Below are positions 54,761-64,000 of a stretch of 64,000 nt of DNA, piece after piece (the stretch's first letter is position 1; each line of letters begins with the position of its first letter). The DNA is from Sphaerulina vaccinii (taxonomy: Eukaryota; Ascomycota; Dothideomycetes; Mycosphaerellales; Mycosphaerellaceae): positions 868,001 to 932,000 of the forward strand of contig JAKUDP010000001.1 of the NCBI GenBank assembly GCA_022570795.1, given 5' to 3'. Made by a program: the position numbers and the translations under genes. The notes under the pieces are model-generated. The model was not told where the DNA came from. It saw only the letters and a list, made by a program, of their open reading frames with translations, and did not search any database.

Positions 54761-56186
54761 ATGGTATTCGCACGCTCCGCCCTCCGTGCTGTTCGCCCAG
54801 CAAGCTCGCTGCTTTCGCAGAGAGCGACTACGTCATTCGCACAACGTGGAGCTTCGCTCTCCAAGACAGCAAGCATTGGAGGAATCAGAACGCTGACCGC
54901 AACTTCACGACAACAGGGCAAAGTTCTTCTCGTTCTGTACGATGTAAGTCTGAGGATTCTGCAGCTTCACGAGCTTCATTGAGCAAATTCGCTAACCAAC
55001 TCGTCCAGGGCCATGAGCACGCAACTCAGGAGCCTCGTCTTCTTGGAACCACAGAGAACGAGCTTGGTCTGAGGAAATGGATCGAGGACCAGGGCCACAC
55101 TCTCGTTACCACTTCTGACAAGGAGGGCGAGAACAGCAAGTTCGACCAGGAGCTCGTTGACGCTGAAGTCATCATCACCACACCGTAAGAGCTTTCCTTC
55201 AGCCAGTGACACACGTTTGCCTTATTGATCATTTCACAGTTTCCACCCAGGTTACCTGACTGCCGAGCGTCTCGCTAAGGCCAAGAACCTGAAGATTGCT
55301 GTCACTGCTGGTATCGGATCTGACCACGTCGACCTTAACGCTGCCAACAAGACCAACGGCGGAATCACTGTTGCTGAAGTTACCGGATCCAACGTTGTGT
55401 CTGTCGCTGAGCACGTTGTCATGACCATCCTCGTCCTCGTCCGCAACTTCGTCCCAGCCCACGAGCAGATCGCATCTGGAGACTGGAACGTTGCAGCTGT
55501 CGCCAAGAACGAGTATGATTTGGAGGGCAAGACTGTCGGAACTGTTGCCGTTGGCCGTATTGGTGAGCGTGTTCTCCGCAGATTGAAGGCATTTGACTGC
55601 AAGGAGTTGCTTTACTACGATTACCAGCCACTCAAGCCAGAGGTTGAGCAGGAGATCGGCTGCCGCAGAGTCGACGACCTCGAGGAGATGTTGGCACAGT
55701 GTGATGTTGTCACAATCAACTGCCCACTTCACGAGAAGACCCGTGGTCTGTTCAACAAGGAGCTCATCAGCAAGATGAAGAAGGGTAAGCATAGCATTTC
55801 TAAGGAGCTCGAACGTCCACTAACCTCTTATTACAGGCTCTTGGCTCGTCAACACTGCCCGTGGTGCCATCGTTGTCAAGGAGGATGTCGCCGAGGCACT
55901 CAAGTCTGGCCAGCTCCGTGGTTACGGTGGTGATGTGTGGTTCCCACAGCCAGCTCCAAAGGACCACCCACTCCGATACGCCTCTTACACCACCTGGGGC
56001 GGTGGTAACGCCATGGTTCCTCACATGTCTGGTACCTCGATCGATGCACAGGCCCGCTACGCTGCCGGTACCAAGGCAATTCTTGAGGAGTACTTCAGCG
56101 GTCGCCAGAACTACAGACCTGAAGATTTGATCTGCCACAAGGGTGACTATGCCACCAAGGCTTACGGTCAACGCATCAGAGCATAG
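54761..56186 (+). CDS. FDH1: NAD-dependent formate dehydrogenase with mitochondrial-type leader
   Basis: Four exons, 54761-54943, 55009-55184, 55240-55784 and 55837-56186; introns of 65, 55 and 52 nt with good sites and matching phases; 417 residues. It oxidises formate to CO2 with NAD+. Family marks are the Rossmann loop in TVAVGRIGERVLRR, the catalytic Arg in GSDHVDLNAAN context, NTARGAIV, QPAPKDHPLRY and the catalytic His in VPHMSGTSIDAQARY. Exon 1 adds about 55 Arg/Ser/Ala-rich residues without acidic residues (MVFARSALRAVRPASSLLSQ), a probable mitochondrial presequence; many fungal FDHs lack one and are cytosolic. Codon choice is strongly biased in the body (GTC, ATC, AAG), which suggests high expression. 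Confidence 0.94.
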
Positions 56187-56290
56187 AGGTCTCGGCTGGT
56201 CCTGAGCGATGATTGATGCCACCCAATGCTTTTCTGTGTAACGATTATTTAGCGTCTGCAAAAGAAGATACCTTTTGTGCCTCCAGCAAG

Positions 56291-56597
56291 ATGACTTCTT
56301 CTTCATCTCGACTTTCTAACATATTGACTGCTCTTAGTGGCGACATCAACATATTGCGAGTCCGGAGTGTTGAGGCCTGGTAAGATTGAGCTTAGCGTTG
56401 TCCGTCTCATGAGCCTTTGCTAACGATGTAGCAGAGCTGGCGCGACTGCTGATGATGGGACCTTGCAGAGAGATGACCAAGCTGAAGGCTCCGAGTGGCT
56501 TCATGGACGTGACGTTGGTGCGAATGCCCTCGGGCTAGCGCAGTTGGTGTTGAGTCGCAAAGACGAGAAAGATGTACAGTCACTCTTCGCGTGGTAA
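56291..56597 (+). CDS. candidate small two-exon gene, unknown
   Basis: Exons 56291-56379 and 56432-56597 around a 52-nt intron (GTAAGA, GCTAAC branch, TAG) give 84 residues starting MTSSSSRLSNILTALSGDIN and ending KDVQSLFAW. The second exon (GTLQRDDQAEGSEWLHGRDV, GANALGLAQLVLSRK) has protein-like composition. The short branch-to-acceptor distance and lack of a known family keep confidence low. It could lie in the formate dehydrogenase 3' region. Confidence 0.35.
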
Positions 56598-58359
56598 GCT
56601 GACAAACTCATAAGACATATTGATGACTCTTGTAGAGTAATCGCCTCCATCTCCAGCGTCGACGACCACACATCGCCACCTCCGATTCGATTCGACTTGT
56701 AGCATGTCGCCGGCACTGCCATTGCATAAGAAAGAGCCTGGAGGAGGATTAAGATGCTGGTGCGGGTGACAATATGCTCCGTCTGTCAGCATGTCAGTCA
56801 GACCGATGCCGATTGTAACATTGCGTATGACAAGCATCTTGGATATGCATAGCCCAGTCAACAATGGTCAGAGCCTCGCAGTTGAGTTGTATTGTTCAAG
56901 ACTCATCTTGACACTTTGCAAAAGACTGTCATGAACTGGTGTTGTACGGTGGTCGCACAGCAGTGAGGCTCTGTTCGCTGGCGCGTTCGTGAAGTACCCA
57001 GCCCTGTACAGTACCCGAAACACGAAGATCGTGCATGCATCCATACTGGCGGCGCGATATGAGCTGCTATGAGCGACCGCGATGCAGGATTCTATGCCTG
57101 CGGTAGGGCTGAAGAGCGATGACTGATACTCTTGTACCATTACCAAGGACGCATTGCTGTGCATGAGGCGCAACTCATTCATTCATTCATGTTACACCGG
57201 TAGGTCCTTTATGGCCGGTTCCTGCAGATCTTACGTGCTGCATCGAATCCTGTCGCAGTAAAGGAAGCACAATAATCAATATCGCCAAGATAGATGCCTT
57301 CGCTGTATCTTTGACATGTCAAGGCAGCGCGAGCTTAGTGACTATGGCCCACAGCGACAGAGTCTTTGGTGCATACCTGCAGGAAATGTTAGCGAGCGAT
57401 GCTATTTTGCTCTGTGCGCAATCCATGTCCTGCATGGAAAACGCCTCTGACTTCAATACTAGTTGTGAAGTAAGCCATGTTCATTCTACCATGACTCTAG
57501 AACGGTCCGACTGAGCAAGCAGCTCATAGTACAGCCATCCTGCCGCAGACAAGCAAACCGGCTCGTAGAGAGCGACCTGCCGTCAGTACCGTCGGAGCAG
57601 ACGTGCATAGGGCTGCATCCATGGCATGACCCTCCAAGATGGTCAGCAGCGTCATGAGCGCAGATGATGGAGAGCAGGAGACGCAGTAGTCTCGACGGGA
57701 TCCTTCACCGCGACGGGCTCTTCTGTGTTACAGCGAATGGCAGTCTGATAGTGAACGAAATGGCGGAAGAAGAAGAGCAGGAGGCTGAGGCACAGCCTCT
57801 GGGGTGGAGCGATATCGTACCTAATTGGCCCCTTTCGGCATAGTCTGACTATTTTAAGGCCCTTTCTTACACCACGTGTCTGCTAGCTCTTGCAGCGACT
57901 TTGGCTGAAAGAAGTGACTGCTTTTCTCTTCCCGAAGCTAACGACACTGCAAGATGGAATCCGCTGCAGGTACGTGAATAGATGGCTTGAATGTGGCCTC
58001 GTAGTACCCGATGGCTGCCTTTGGTGCCTGCGCAGTGCCCATGAGCCATCTCCAGAAGGATCAAGTCCTTCTGATATAAGGTCACGACTCGGTGGCCAAT
58101 CTACCTCTCTTCTCATCATCAGCATCACCAACACAACAAACAACAGCTTCATTTCCTTTCTCATCTTCAGAGCGGATTTCCTACTGTCTTCGATCCAATC
58201 CAAGAACTATACCACAGCAGCAACATCACTTTCGGACTTTACACCACTACAAGTTTTCGTACGCCCGGCTTTTCAGTATCTCCTACTGTCTTCTCTCATA
58301 CGGATCCATTTCCTTATACCCAATACCCTTCTCTTATCTCCTTATATCAAGTCATCAAA
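56598..58359. other. long intergenic region and probable 5' leader of the GRGGYN locus
   Basis: About 1.76 kb. No protein gene is supported; the long frames at 57890-58720 overlap one another in two phases and have Ser/Tyr/His-rich, leader-like composition. A TATAAG element at 58075-58080 and the pyrimidine-rich 58090-58350 stretch fit a promoter plus long 5' UTR for the micro-ORFs that follow. Confidence 0.4.
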
Positions 58360-58383
58360 ATGGGTCGTGGAGGTTACAACTAA
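58360..58383 (+). CDS. micro-ORF MGRGGYN
   Basis: A 7-codon ORF in a very good start context (ATCAAAATGG) that encodes MGRGGYN and stops at TAA. It ends in the same six residues as the spliced ORF 140 nt downstream but with different codons, so selection acts on the peptide rather than the DNA. A strong pyrimidine tract and CAG (58387-58408) follow directly. It could be a regulatory upstream ORF or a peptide gene in its own right. Confidence 0.5.
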   Translation: MGRGGYN

Positions 58384-58521
58384 GCGGCTTTCTTTTCTCC
58401 TTTCTCAGGGATTCACCAAGCAGTCAAGCATTGCCACAGAATCAGGCTCAACCGGAACAACATTATCAAGAACCAGCAATTATTCTTATCACAACATACT
58501 ATCAACAACAACATCAATACC

Positions 58522-58646
58522 ATGTCTTTCAGCAGCACCACAGCAATCATGTCGGCAAGAGCAAACGATGATGGCAGAGGGTGAGCACATTTATACCACT
58601 TACAACCTTGGAAGTCAGCTAACATGTCTGCAGTGGATACAATTAG
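58522..58646 (+). CDS. spliced micropeptide ending GRGGYN
   Basis: Exons 58522-58580 and 58634-58646 are joined by a textbook 53-nt intron (GTGAGC donor, GCTAAC branch at 58618-58623, CAG acceptor). The 23-residue product begins MSFSSTTAIMSARA and ends NDDGRGGYN, with the splice junction inside the second Gly of GRGGYN. The glycine-rich motif recalls the GRGGAGN motif of DUF3602 fungal proteins, but this peptide is far shorter. Unspliced RNA would not encode the motif, so splicing decides the product. Confidence 0.55.
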
Positions 58647-59763
58647 ATCATCACATTTTTGTCACACCATTCCGGCAATGGATCTTCACTGTTCTTCAAC
58701 TATCGGGCAGGGCTCGTTAGCTTCAGTCTCGCATCGATGATGACTGTTCTCCAATCAATCATAATGAATCATGGCGGCACTTCACTGGATCGATACTTCT
58801 GATAGCGTTGAGCGAAACGAGCGAGCGAGCATCTTGAGATTATACAGGTACTTCAGCGGCATTGAAAGGCGTTTGGGCATAGACTTTTGAGCATTTACAA
58901 GAATTAGACAAGACAGAGAGTGCGCGAGCACAAGGTGTGAATGGGTAGAGGATCTTTACTTCTGCAGCTCTCTCCATAGCAGGTCAATTGGAAGGCTGAT
59001 TATTGCAGATTGAAGCAGTCCACCTCAACTTCGTTCAACATTCACTGGCTGATTCCAGGGATCAGTCTTGACAGGCTCGAAGAAATTGGAGTTTGCCGCA
59101 CCGCACTGTTTTCATCTAGGGCTGCATGGACCGTGGCGAACGGCAGAGATGTTTGACATATCGGGTGCAGCGCAATACTCATTGCTCGTACTCATCAAGT
59201 GTGCTGATAACTTAGCAGTTCAAGATGACTTGAACTAACGTAGACAATGTCAGACCACGGACTGGCAGCAAGTAGCACTTTCATCCGAAGAGTTCGTTCG
59301 AGAATCTACCTACACGCCAAGAATAGAAGAGGCAGGCTATCCTTGTCACACATCGTGGCCAACATGCCAACAACTCCTCACTTCTTGGCCACCACACCGA
59401 TACCACCAAGTAGCACGCCGGCCTGAGTGCCCAGATACTCGATCTTGGACATGCTCTGGTCTTGGCGAACGTGTGCTGTTCATCAGCTCCAGCTCCATCT
59501 GCTCCGCACCACTGATAGCCATAGGAAGCTGTACGAGACCCTGCTACTACCGTATGCTCCGCCACCATAAGCGTTACGAAACTGTATAGTAACATGTAGT
59601 CGAATGGCTAATCGATGTGTTTCAGAAGCTTGCCTCAACGAGGATCCTGACATCACTTCCAACGTATCCTACCTGGCAGTGCGCAGACCATCCATATGTT
59701 AGGATAGCTGGATAAGCCCAGGTCGATGCTTTTCGATTCTCTGCAACCAACAAAGCTGCCACG
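58647..59763. other. intergenic
   Basis: About 1.1 kb, probable 3' region of the micropeptide locus and promoter of the next gene; GAGCGAAACGAGCGAGCGAGC near 58810-58830 is a small repeat. No gene seen. Confidence 0.4.
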
Positions 59764-60549
59764 ATGCCACCATCACTGAAAGACTTATCTTCCAAGGACA
59801 TCATAATCATTGTAGCCACTGTAGTCGGCGGATCCGTGCTCCTCATCACAGTGGTCGCTTGCTTGTGCACAAGGCATCGCAAGCTCAAAAGCAAGGAAAA
59901 TGCTCGATTTCTGCATGCGGGACTTCGTGGAGGACGTGGTAGTCATGAAGAGGCACAAGAAGTCGTGGAGTTCATGAAGTCGGGCTCCTTCGAAACCTCG
60001 CCATCTGGAAGCTCAACGGAGGACAGTCAGCCTAGCGAACTAGGCTACACGACGAGATCATGGCATGAAATACCACGAGCGCTGCAGCCAGGACAAGCCA
60101 ATACCGCCTTACCGGCATACAGACCAGTCTTTGCACCTGCCCCGAAGATCGAACTAGCAGATACGAGCATAGTCGAACTCCCACCGAAGGAGGCTGATCT
60201 GAAGATGAAGCCAGGTCCTCTGAACTTTTCCAGACCGAGCAGGGAACAGTTTCGTCTCAATCGCAGTCATGAGGCCGTTGATAAATCTCCACCACCACCA
60301 CCTACAAGCATACTGAAGAATGCTGATACGAAGCCGGATGCGCCGAATAGAGTGTCGTCGCCGACAATTCCTGCTCTGCTACAGCAGCTCAACAAGAAAG
60401 ATGACGAGGGGCGCTCGAGTCCAGTTAGTCCGCTGACTGTGACAGGGTCCATTAGCGTGGACAAGGATAAGCCGAGACGAGTGAGTTTTGTGTCGGAAGT
60501 ATCGACTATCAGGCCGCCAGAACCGAAGCGGAACTCGGATCCATCGTGA
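59764..60549 (+). CDS. single-pass membrane protein with long cytosolic tail, unknown
   Basis: 261 residues, one exon, start MPPSLKDLSSKD. One strong membrane helix (IIIIVATVVGGSVLLITVV) lies at about residues 13-34, followed by a Cys/basic stop-transfer CLCTRHRKLK. The remaining 220 residues are disordered and Pro/Ser-rich, with SPPPPPTSILKNAD and the RVSFVSE motif near the end; SILKN...RRVSF resembles the paired elements used for phosphatase PP1 binding (KVxF-like RVSF). It may be an anchored scaffold or PP1 partner, but this is an inference from short motifs. Confidence 0.65.
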   Translation: MPPSLKDLSSKDIIIIVATVVGGSVLLITVVACLCTRHRKLKSKENARFLHAGLRGGRGSHEEAQEVVEFMKSGSFETSPSGSSTEDSQPSELGYTTRSWHEIPRALQPGQANTALPAYRPVFAPAPKIELADTSIVELPPKEADLKMKPGPLNFSRPSREQFRLNRSHEAVDKSPPPPPTSILKNADTKPDAPNRVSSPTIPALLQQLNKKDDEGRSSPVSPLTVTGSISVDKDKPRRVSFVSEVSTIRPPEPKRNSDPS

Positions 60550-60678
60550 AGAATGGACGCTGCAGTAAAGAGGATAAGGTTACTTCGAGGAAGTCGTTGC
60601 TGGTGGCACGATGGTGCTGGCGCTTTGTGCAGAGAACGAGACACGATCCATGGATACCCACGAATTTCATTATCTTTC

Positions 60679-62475
60679 TCACTTTCCAACGCAGAACTTC
60701 TCAAATACCACGCCTAGTATCTCTTCCACATCTCCAGCTTCGCCTTTGCCTGTGATCTTGGCGAGACAGTCTGCTGCGGCACGTAGATGCTCTGCTGCGA
60801 GGACGATATCGGCCTCCTCATCCTCTGCAAATTCGGATGTAGTCGTGCCTTGTGCTTCCAGAAGAAAGTCTTCGAGTGCTATGATGCACTGGTCTAGCAG
60901 CAGACGATGCCTCTCCGAAGCGCCCAGAGATTCCTGCCACACTGACAAATCTTGATCATGTGCCTCAGCTTCAGGCGAGAGAGCTGTTGTGAGATGTCTA
61001 GACTTCTGAACCAGAGCTTGTAGGAAGTCTTGTATGCCGTTTTGTTCTCCGATAGTGTCCAGGCATGACAAGAAGTGTATCGAGCTAGCATCTATGCTCG
61101 ACAGCTTGTCACAGACGCGCCGAAGCACAATTTCGCGCAACATAGCGTTTCCATGCGCTAGATCTGTCTTGTTAACAACGACAACCACGTTTCCCTTCTC
61201 TCTCGACAAGCGATCTGCTACCTCGCACACCTCGGAGTCCAGGTTAAGCACAGTCTCCCCGCTGTCTGTCTTCTCGATACTTAACATGATTATGACCAGA
61301 TCGCTTTCCTCGGCTCTAGCCTTCGCACGCCGCATGCCTTCTTGCTCGATCTGGCCAATCTGGTTATGACCCTTTCCACTTTCAGCATCGGTCTCGAGCG
61401 CCTGTCGCAATCCAGCAGTATCGCCAAACCGACAAAAGTATCCGCCTAGATCGAGGCCGATTTCCACAATGTCGCGCGTTGTACCGGCTTCGTTGCTCAC
61501 GATCGCAGCTTCTCGGCCCACAATTCGGTTCAGCAGAGAGCTTTTGCCAGCATTTGGCGCACCTAGCAGAGACACACTAATCCCGTGACGGAGAAGTTCT
61601 CCTCGTACAGCATTATGGCTGTGTACCTGTAGCGATGCCTTGAGGCGTTCAACTTGTCCAGCTACAGAAGCCATGAGCTCACCAGGACTTTCGTCGAAGT
61701 GCTGATCTTCGCTGAAGTCGATGAGAGCTTCTAGCTCACCACGAGCATATAGAAGTTGTTGTCTCCAAGCTTCGTATTGTGCGGACAGGGTCCCAGTAGT
61801 TCCACGAACCGATAGTCGTCTTTGCTGTTCAGTGTCAGCAGCCAGCGTGTCGCCAAGTGCTTCAACCTGTGTAAGATCGAGTCTGCCGTTCATGAACGCC
61901 CTTCTCGTGAACTCGCCAGGCTCTGCATAGCGTATCGTCCCAGAATTTGTGGAGCTACATCTCGATATGGCAGCAAGAACAGCTTTAACAATGGCAGGCC
62001 CGCCATGGACGTGCAGCTCTAATATGTCTTCCCCTGTGGCAGTTGCAGGTCCTTCGAAATGCAGGACTAAGGCAGAAGAGTCAAGCACATTGTCAGGCGA
62101 AGGTGCTTTGCCTGGCTCATACAGTGTGCGTACTGCTGCTACACGAGCTTTCGGATGCTTCTTCCCAGGACATAGGGCATCGTAAATGTGCAAGCATGCT
62201 GGTCCCGAAATCCGGATTACTGCAATAGCAGCACGACCTGGAGCAGTAGACAGCGCGTATATCGTAGGCTCACGATACGCAGGAATCGCCTCCGAGGTCA
62301 GATGTCGCTGCGATGCTTGAATCCAGGATGTGGGAAGAGTCCCTCGTAAAGATGATGACCATGTCGTATTGCCGGATGTGCAATGAGACCAGTTTCGAGT
62401 GTTGAGAAGAGGACCCTGCAAGATGCGGGCAGGCTTCGCGTTCCTTGCGATGCGCAGTGTCGCTTTCATCAACAC
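60679..62475 (-). CDS. MSS1: mitochondrial tRNA-modification GTPase MSS1 (MnmE/TrmE)
   Basis: 598 residues, one exon. The leader (MLMKATLRIARNAKPARILQ) is a typical mitochondrial presequence. The N-terminal folate-binding domain begins near TIYALSTAPGRAAIAVIRIS. The inserted GTPase domain shows G1 GAPNAGKSS (about 306), G2 TTRDIVE, G3 DTAGL and G4 NKTD. The C-terminus ends FCVGK, the invariant FC(I/V)GK whose Cys is required in MnmE proteins. With Mto1 it forms the 5-carboxymethylaminomethyl-type modification of U34 in mitochondrial tRNAs. Its 5' end is only about 100 bp from the divergent hydrolase frame. Confidence 0.95.
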   Translation of the reverse strand: MLMKATLRIARNAKPARILQGPLLNTRNWSHCTSGNTTWSSSLRGTLPTSWIQASQRHLTSEAIPAYREPTIYALSTAPGRAAIAVIRISGPACLHIYDALCPGKKHPKARVAAVRTLYEPGKAPSPDNVLDSSALVLHFEGPATATGEDILELHVHGGPAIVKAVLAAISRCSSTNSGTIRYAEPGEFTRRAFMNGRLDLTQVEALGDTLAADTEQQRRLSVRGTTGTLSAQYEAWRQQLLYARGELEALIDFSEDQHFDESPGELMASVAGQVERLKASLQVHSHNAVRGELLRHGISVSLLGAPNAGKSSLLNRIVGREAAIVSNEAGTTRDIVEIGLDLGGYFCRFGDTAGLRQALETDAESGKGHNQIGQIEQEGMRRAKARAEESDLVIIMLSIEKTDSGETVLNLDSEVCEVADRLSREKGNVVVVVNKTDLAHGNAMLREIVLRRVCDKLSSIDASSIHFLSCLDTIGEQNGIQDFLQALVQKSRHLTTALSPEAEAHDQDLSVWQESLGASERHRLLLDQCIIALEDFLLEAQGTTTSEFAEDEEADIVLAAEHLRAAADCLAKITGKGEAGDVEEILGVVFEKFCVGK

Positions 62476-62578
62476 TTCAGACGCTTGTGCTGGTGATGTT
62501 GGTGAGAGACGTGACGCGAAACAGAAAGAAAGTAGAGCCGATAAGAAATGCCACTAAATTGCAGGGGAGGGGAGGGGT

Positions 62579-64000
62579 ATGCATCACGCTAACGCACGGT
62601 GCACTCCGACTTTTCAGCCCTATGCGTTACACAGCCCAGTGGCTTCTGTCCACAACATCCCACCTGCGAGAGGACTCCAACCTGCCGCGAGGCTGCTGGC
62701 AGCGCCTGGCCTGGCCGTCGTTCCGAGGGGTATAGGTTACAGTCGGCCAGCGATCGCCTGTTTTCAGTCTCAAGTTGCTCGCGATATGTTCACGTTCCAG
62801 CAACGTGAGATAGGAGAACTCACTGGGCTTGACCTACACGGCCTTCGGCGTCGTCGCGCTCTGGCTCAAGCGTTTGGGCACATATGTTCTGAAGATACTG
62901 ACAGTCGCCGAGTGCTCTCTCACATGTCGACAGCCGCGGTGGCCAGGGACATGTTAGACATAGTCAATCAGCTGGACAAAGAGTCGAAACGCAAGAGAGG
63001 CCTACAATACCTTGGCTTCTCTTATGGCACACAGCTCGGTAATACATTCGCTTCTATGTTCCCGGATCGCGTGGAAGCTATGGTCCTTGATGGTATGGTC
63101 GACTCAGATGATTACTCTGCAGGCGTAAATTACAGTGGCATGTTCTTTATTCAGCTCTGCTAAAGTCCCGCAGCCTTGGAGAAAGAACTTGGTCGACACC
63201 GAAGCAGTCATTGATGACTTCTATTCAGCCTGCTACCGAGCAGGCTCGCAGTGCGCACTAAGAACACCCGATGCCACCGATAGCAATAGCATTCGGACCC
63301 GTGTAGAGTCCTTCATCGACGACATCTCGCAAAGACCAAGTACGTGGACACAACGCGGATTCAGCGAAGTCATTACAGCGCCTGATATCCGCGGCATGTT
63401 CGTGATCCCAGCCTACATGCCCGTAAACCTGTTCCGGCAACTTGCCTCCAGACTGACCGCAGTGCTACAAGGCAACTACACTGCACTCTTGCCAGATCTT
63501 TCCAGAGACGTGCCTCTGAGTCGAGATGTTTGTCCTACAGATGGTGACAGCGGACCAAGAGAAAACTACTACTGGGGTTACGAAGCCGCGCTCACGTACA
63601 TCTGCAACGACGGAGCTGACAGATCCAACATATCCGATTACGATCTTCAAGACTACGTATACTACTTGAATCGGCTATCGCCAACTCTAGGACCTTACTT
63701 CGCTCAATTCGGCATGATCTGTTCAGGATGGAAGATACGACCTGCGTGGCGATTTCATGGACCCTACGGCCGAGACACAACTACTCAGAATCATCACGAT
63801 CACGGCCCACTATCACGGAATCAACAACCTATGCTTAGTGAGCAGCAACACGGCAGGAAGCCTGTACTGTTCCTCGCCAGCCGTCTTGATCCAGTGACGC
63901 CTCTCCGCAACTCATTCGCGATGTCGAGCTTGCATCCGGGCTCGGCCGTTGTCATCCAAGAGTCTTCAGGACATTGTGCTGTGTACTCCTCACCTTCAGC
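62579..64000 (+). CDS. TAP-type alpha/beta hydrolase, N-terminally short, runs off the window
   Basis: Exons 62579-63124 and 63174 to beyond 64000, with a 49-nt intron (GTAAAT, TGCTAAAG, CAG) in phase 0. The frame then stays open to the edge. Family marks of the tripeptidyl-aminopeptidase-like hydrolases: PRGIGYSRPAIACF, nucleophile elbow GFSYGTQLG, PDRVEAMVLDGMVDSDD, acid Asp in LASRLDPVTPLRN and His in SSGHCAVYS. The usual first 100-150 residues (signal peptide, oxyanion GGPGGSG region) are absent; the frame starts abruptly only about 100 bp from the MSS1 start. It may be a 5'-truncated relic, or the true 5' exons may be unrecognised. The catalytic triad is intact. Confidence 0.65.

Noticed and set aside
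57890..58720. Long plus-strand frames of 276 and 159 codons
   Set aside because: They overlap in different phases, have Ser/Tyr/His-rich leader-like composition and cross the well-supported intron at 58581-58633.
63125..63173. Apparent frameshift/stop in the hydrolase gene
   Set aside because: A 49-nt intron with GTAAAT, a TGCTAAAG branch and CAG restores the frame exactly, so this is not a pseudogene mark.

Overview
This is nuclear DNA of a filamentous ascomycete (Pezizomycotina). I infer a Dothideomycete, perhaps a Mycosphaerella/Cercospora relative, from gene content and compactness only; no marker settles it. Introns are 37-113 nt, with GTRAGT-type donors, CTAAC-type branch points and CAG/TAG acceptors. 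Intergenic gaps are 0.1-1.7 kb and genes lie on both strands. Exon models below were built by hand from splice consensus plus reading phase; no transcript data were available.

Region 1 (1-11.5 kb) is accessory and looks like a small biosynthetic cluster. One gene encodes a condensation-carrier-reductase protein (C-T-R). A second encodes half a condensation domain fused to an adenylation domain (A) with no carrier domain. Between them, on the opposite strand, lies a sulfotransferase-family gene with a C-terminal membrane anchor. An MFS exporter and a free-standing starter-unit acyltransferase (SAT) domain of the type found at the N-terminus of non-reducing polyketide synthases follow. Activation, condensation/reductive release and acyl loading would thus sit on separate proteins. 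This is the best candidate for an undescribed system here.

Region 2 (11.8-44.5 kb) is mainly housekeeping: an RDH54/TID1 recombination translocase, a cupin protein, a large mitochondrial PPR protein, a tRNA-Ser(CGA) gene with two insertions (one shaped like a spliceosomal intron), a small membrane protein, TRM3, a metallophosphoesterase, the AMPK gamma subunit SNF4 (open reading frame resumes after its stop), a PP2C phosphatase, the ESCRT-III subunit VPS2, mitofusin FZO1 and sterol C-22 desaturase ERG5.

Region 3 (45-64 kb) mixes unknown and known genes: a secreted protein of unknown role, a multi-exon unknown, a small membrane protein, a DszC-like flavoprotein, the Sec1-binding exocytosis factor MSO1, formate dehydrogenase with a mitochondrial-type leader, a locus with two tiny ORFs ending in the same GRGGYN motif, a single-pass membrane protein, the mitochondrial tRNA-modification GTPase MSS1, and a TAP-type alpha/beta hydrolase that lacks its usual N-terminus and runs off the right edge.
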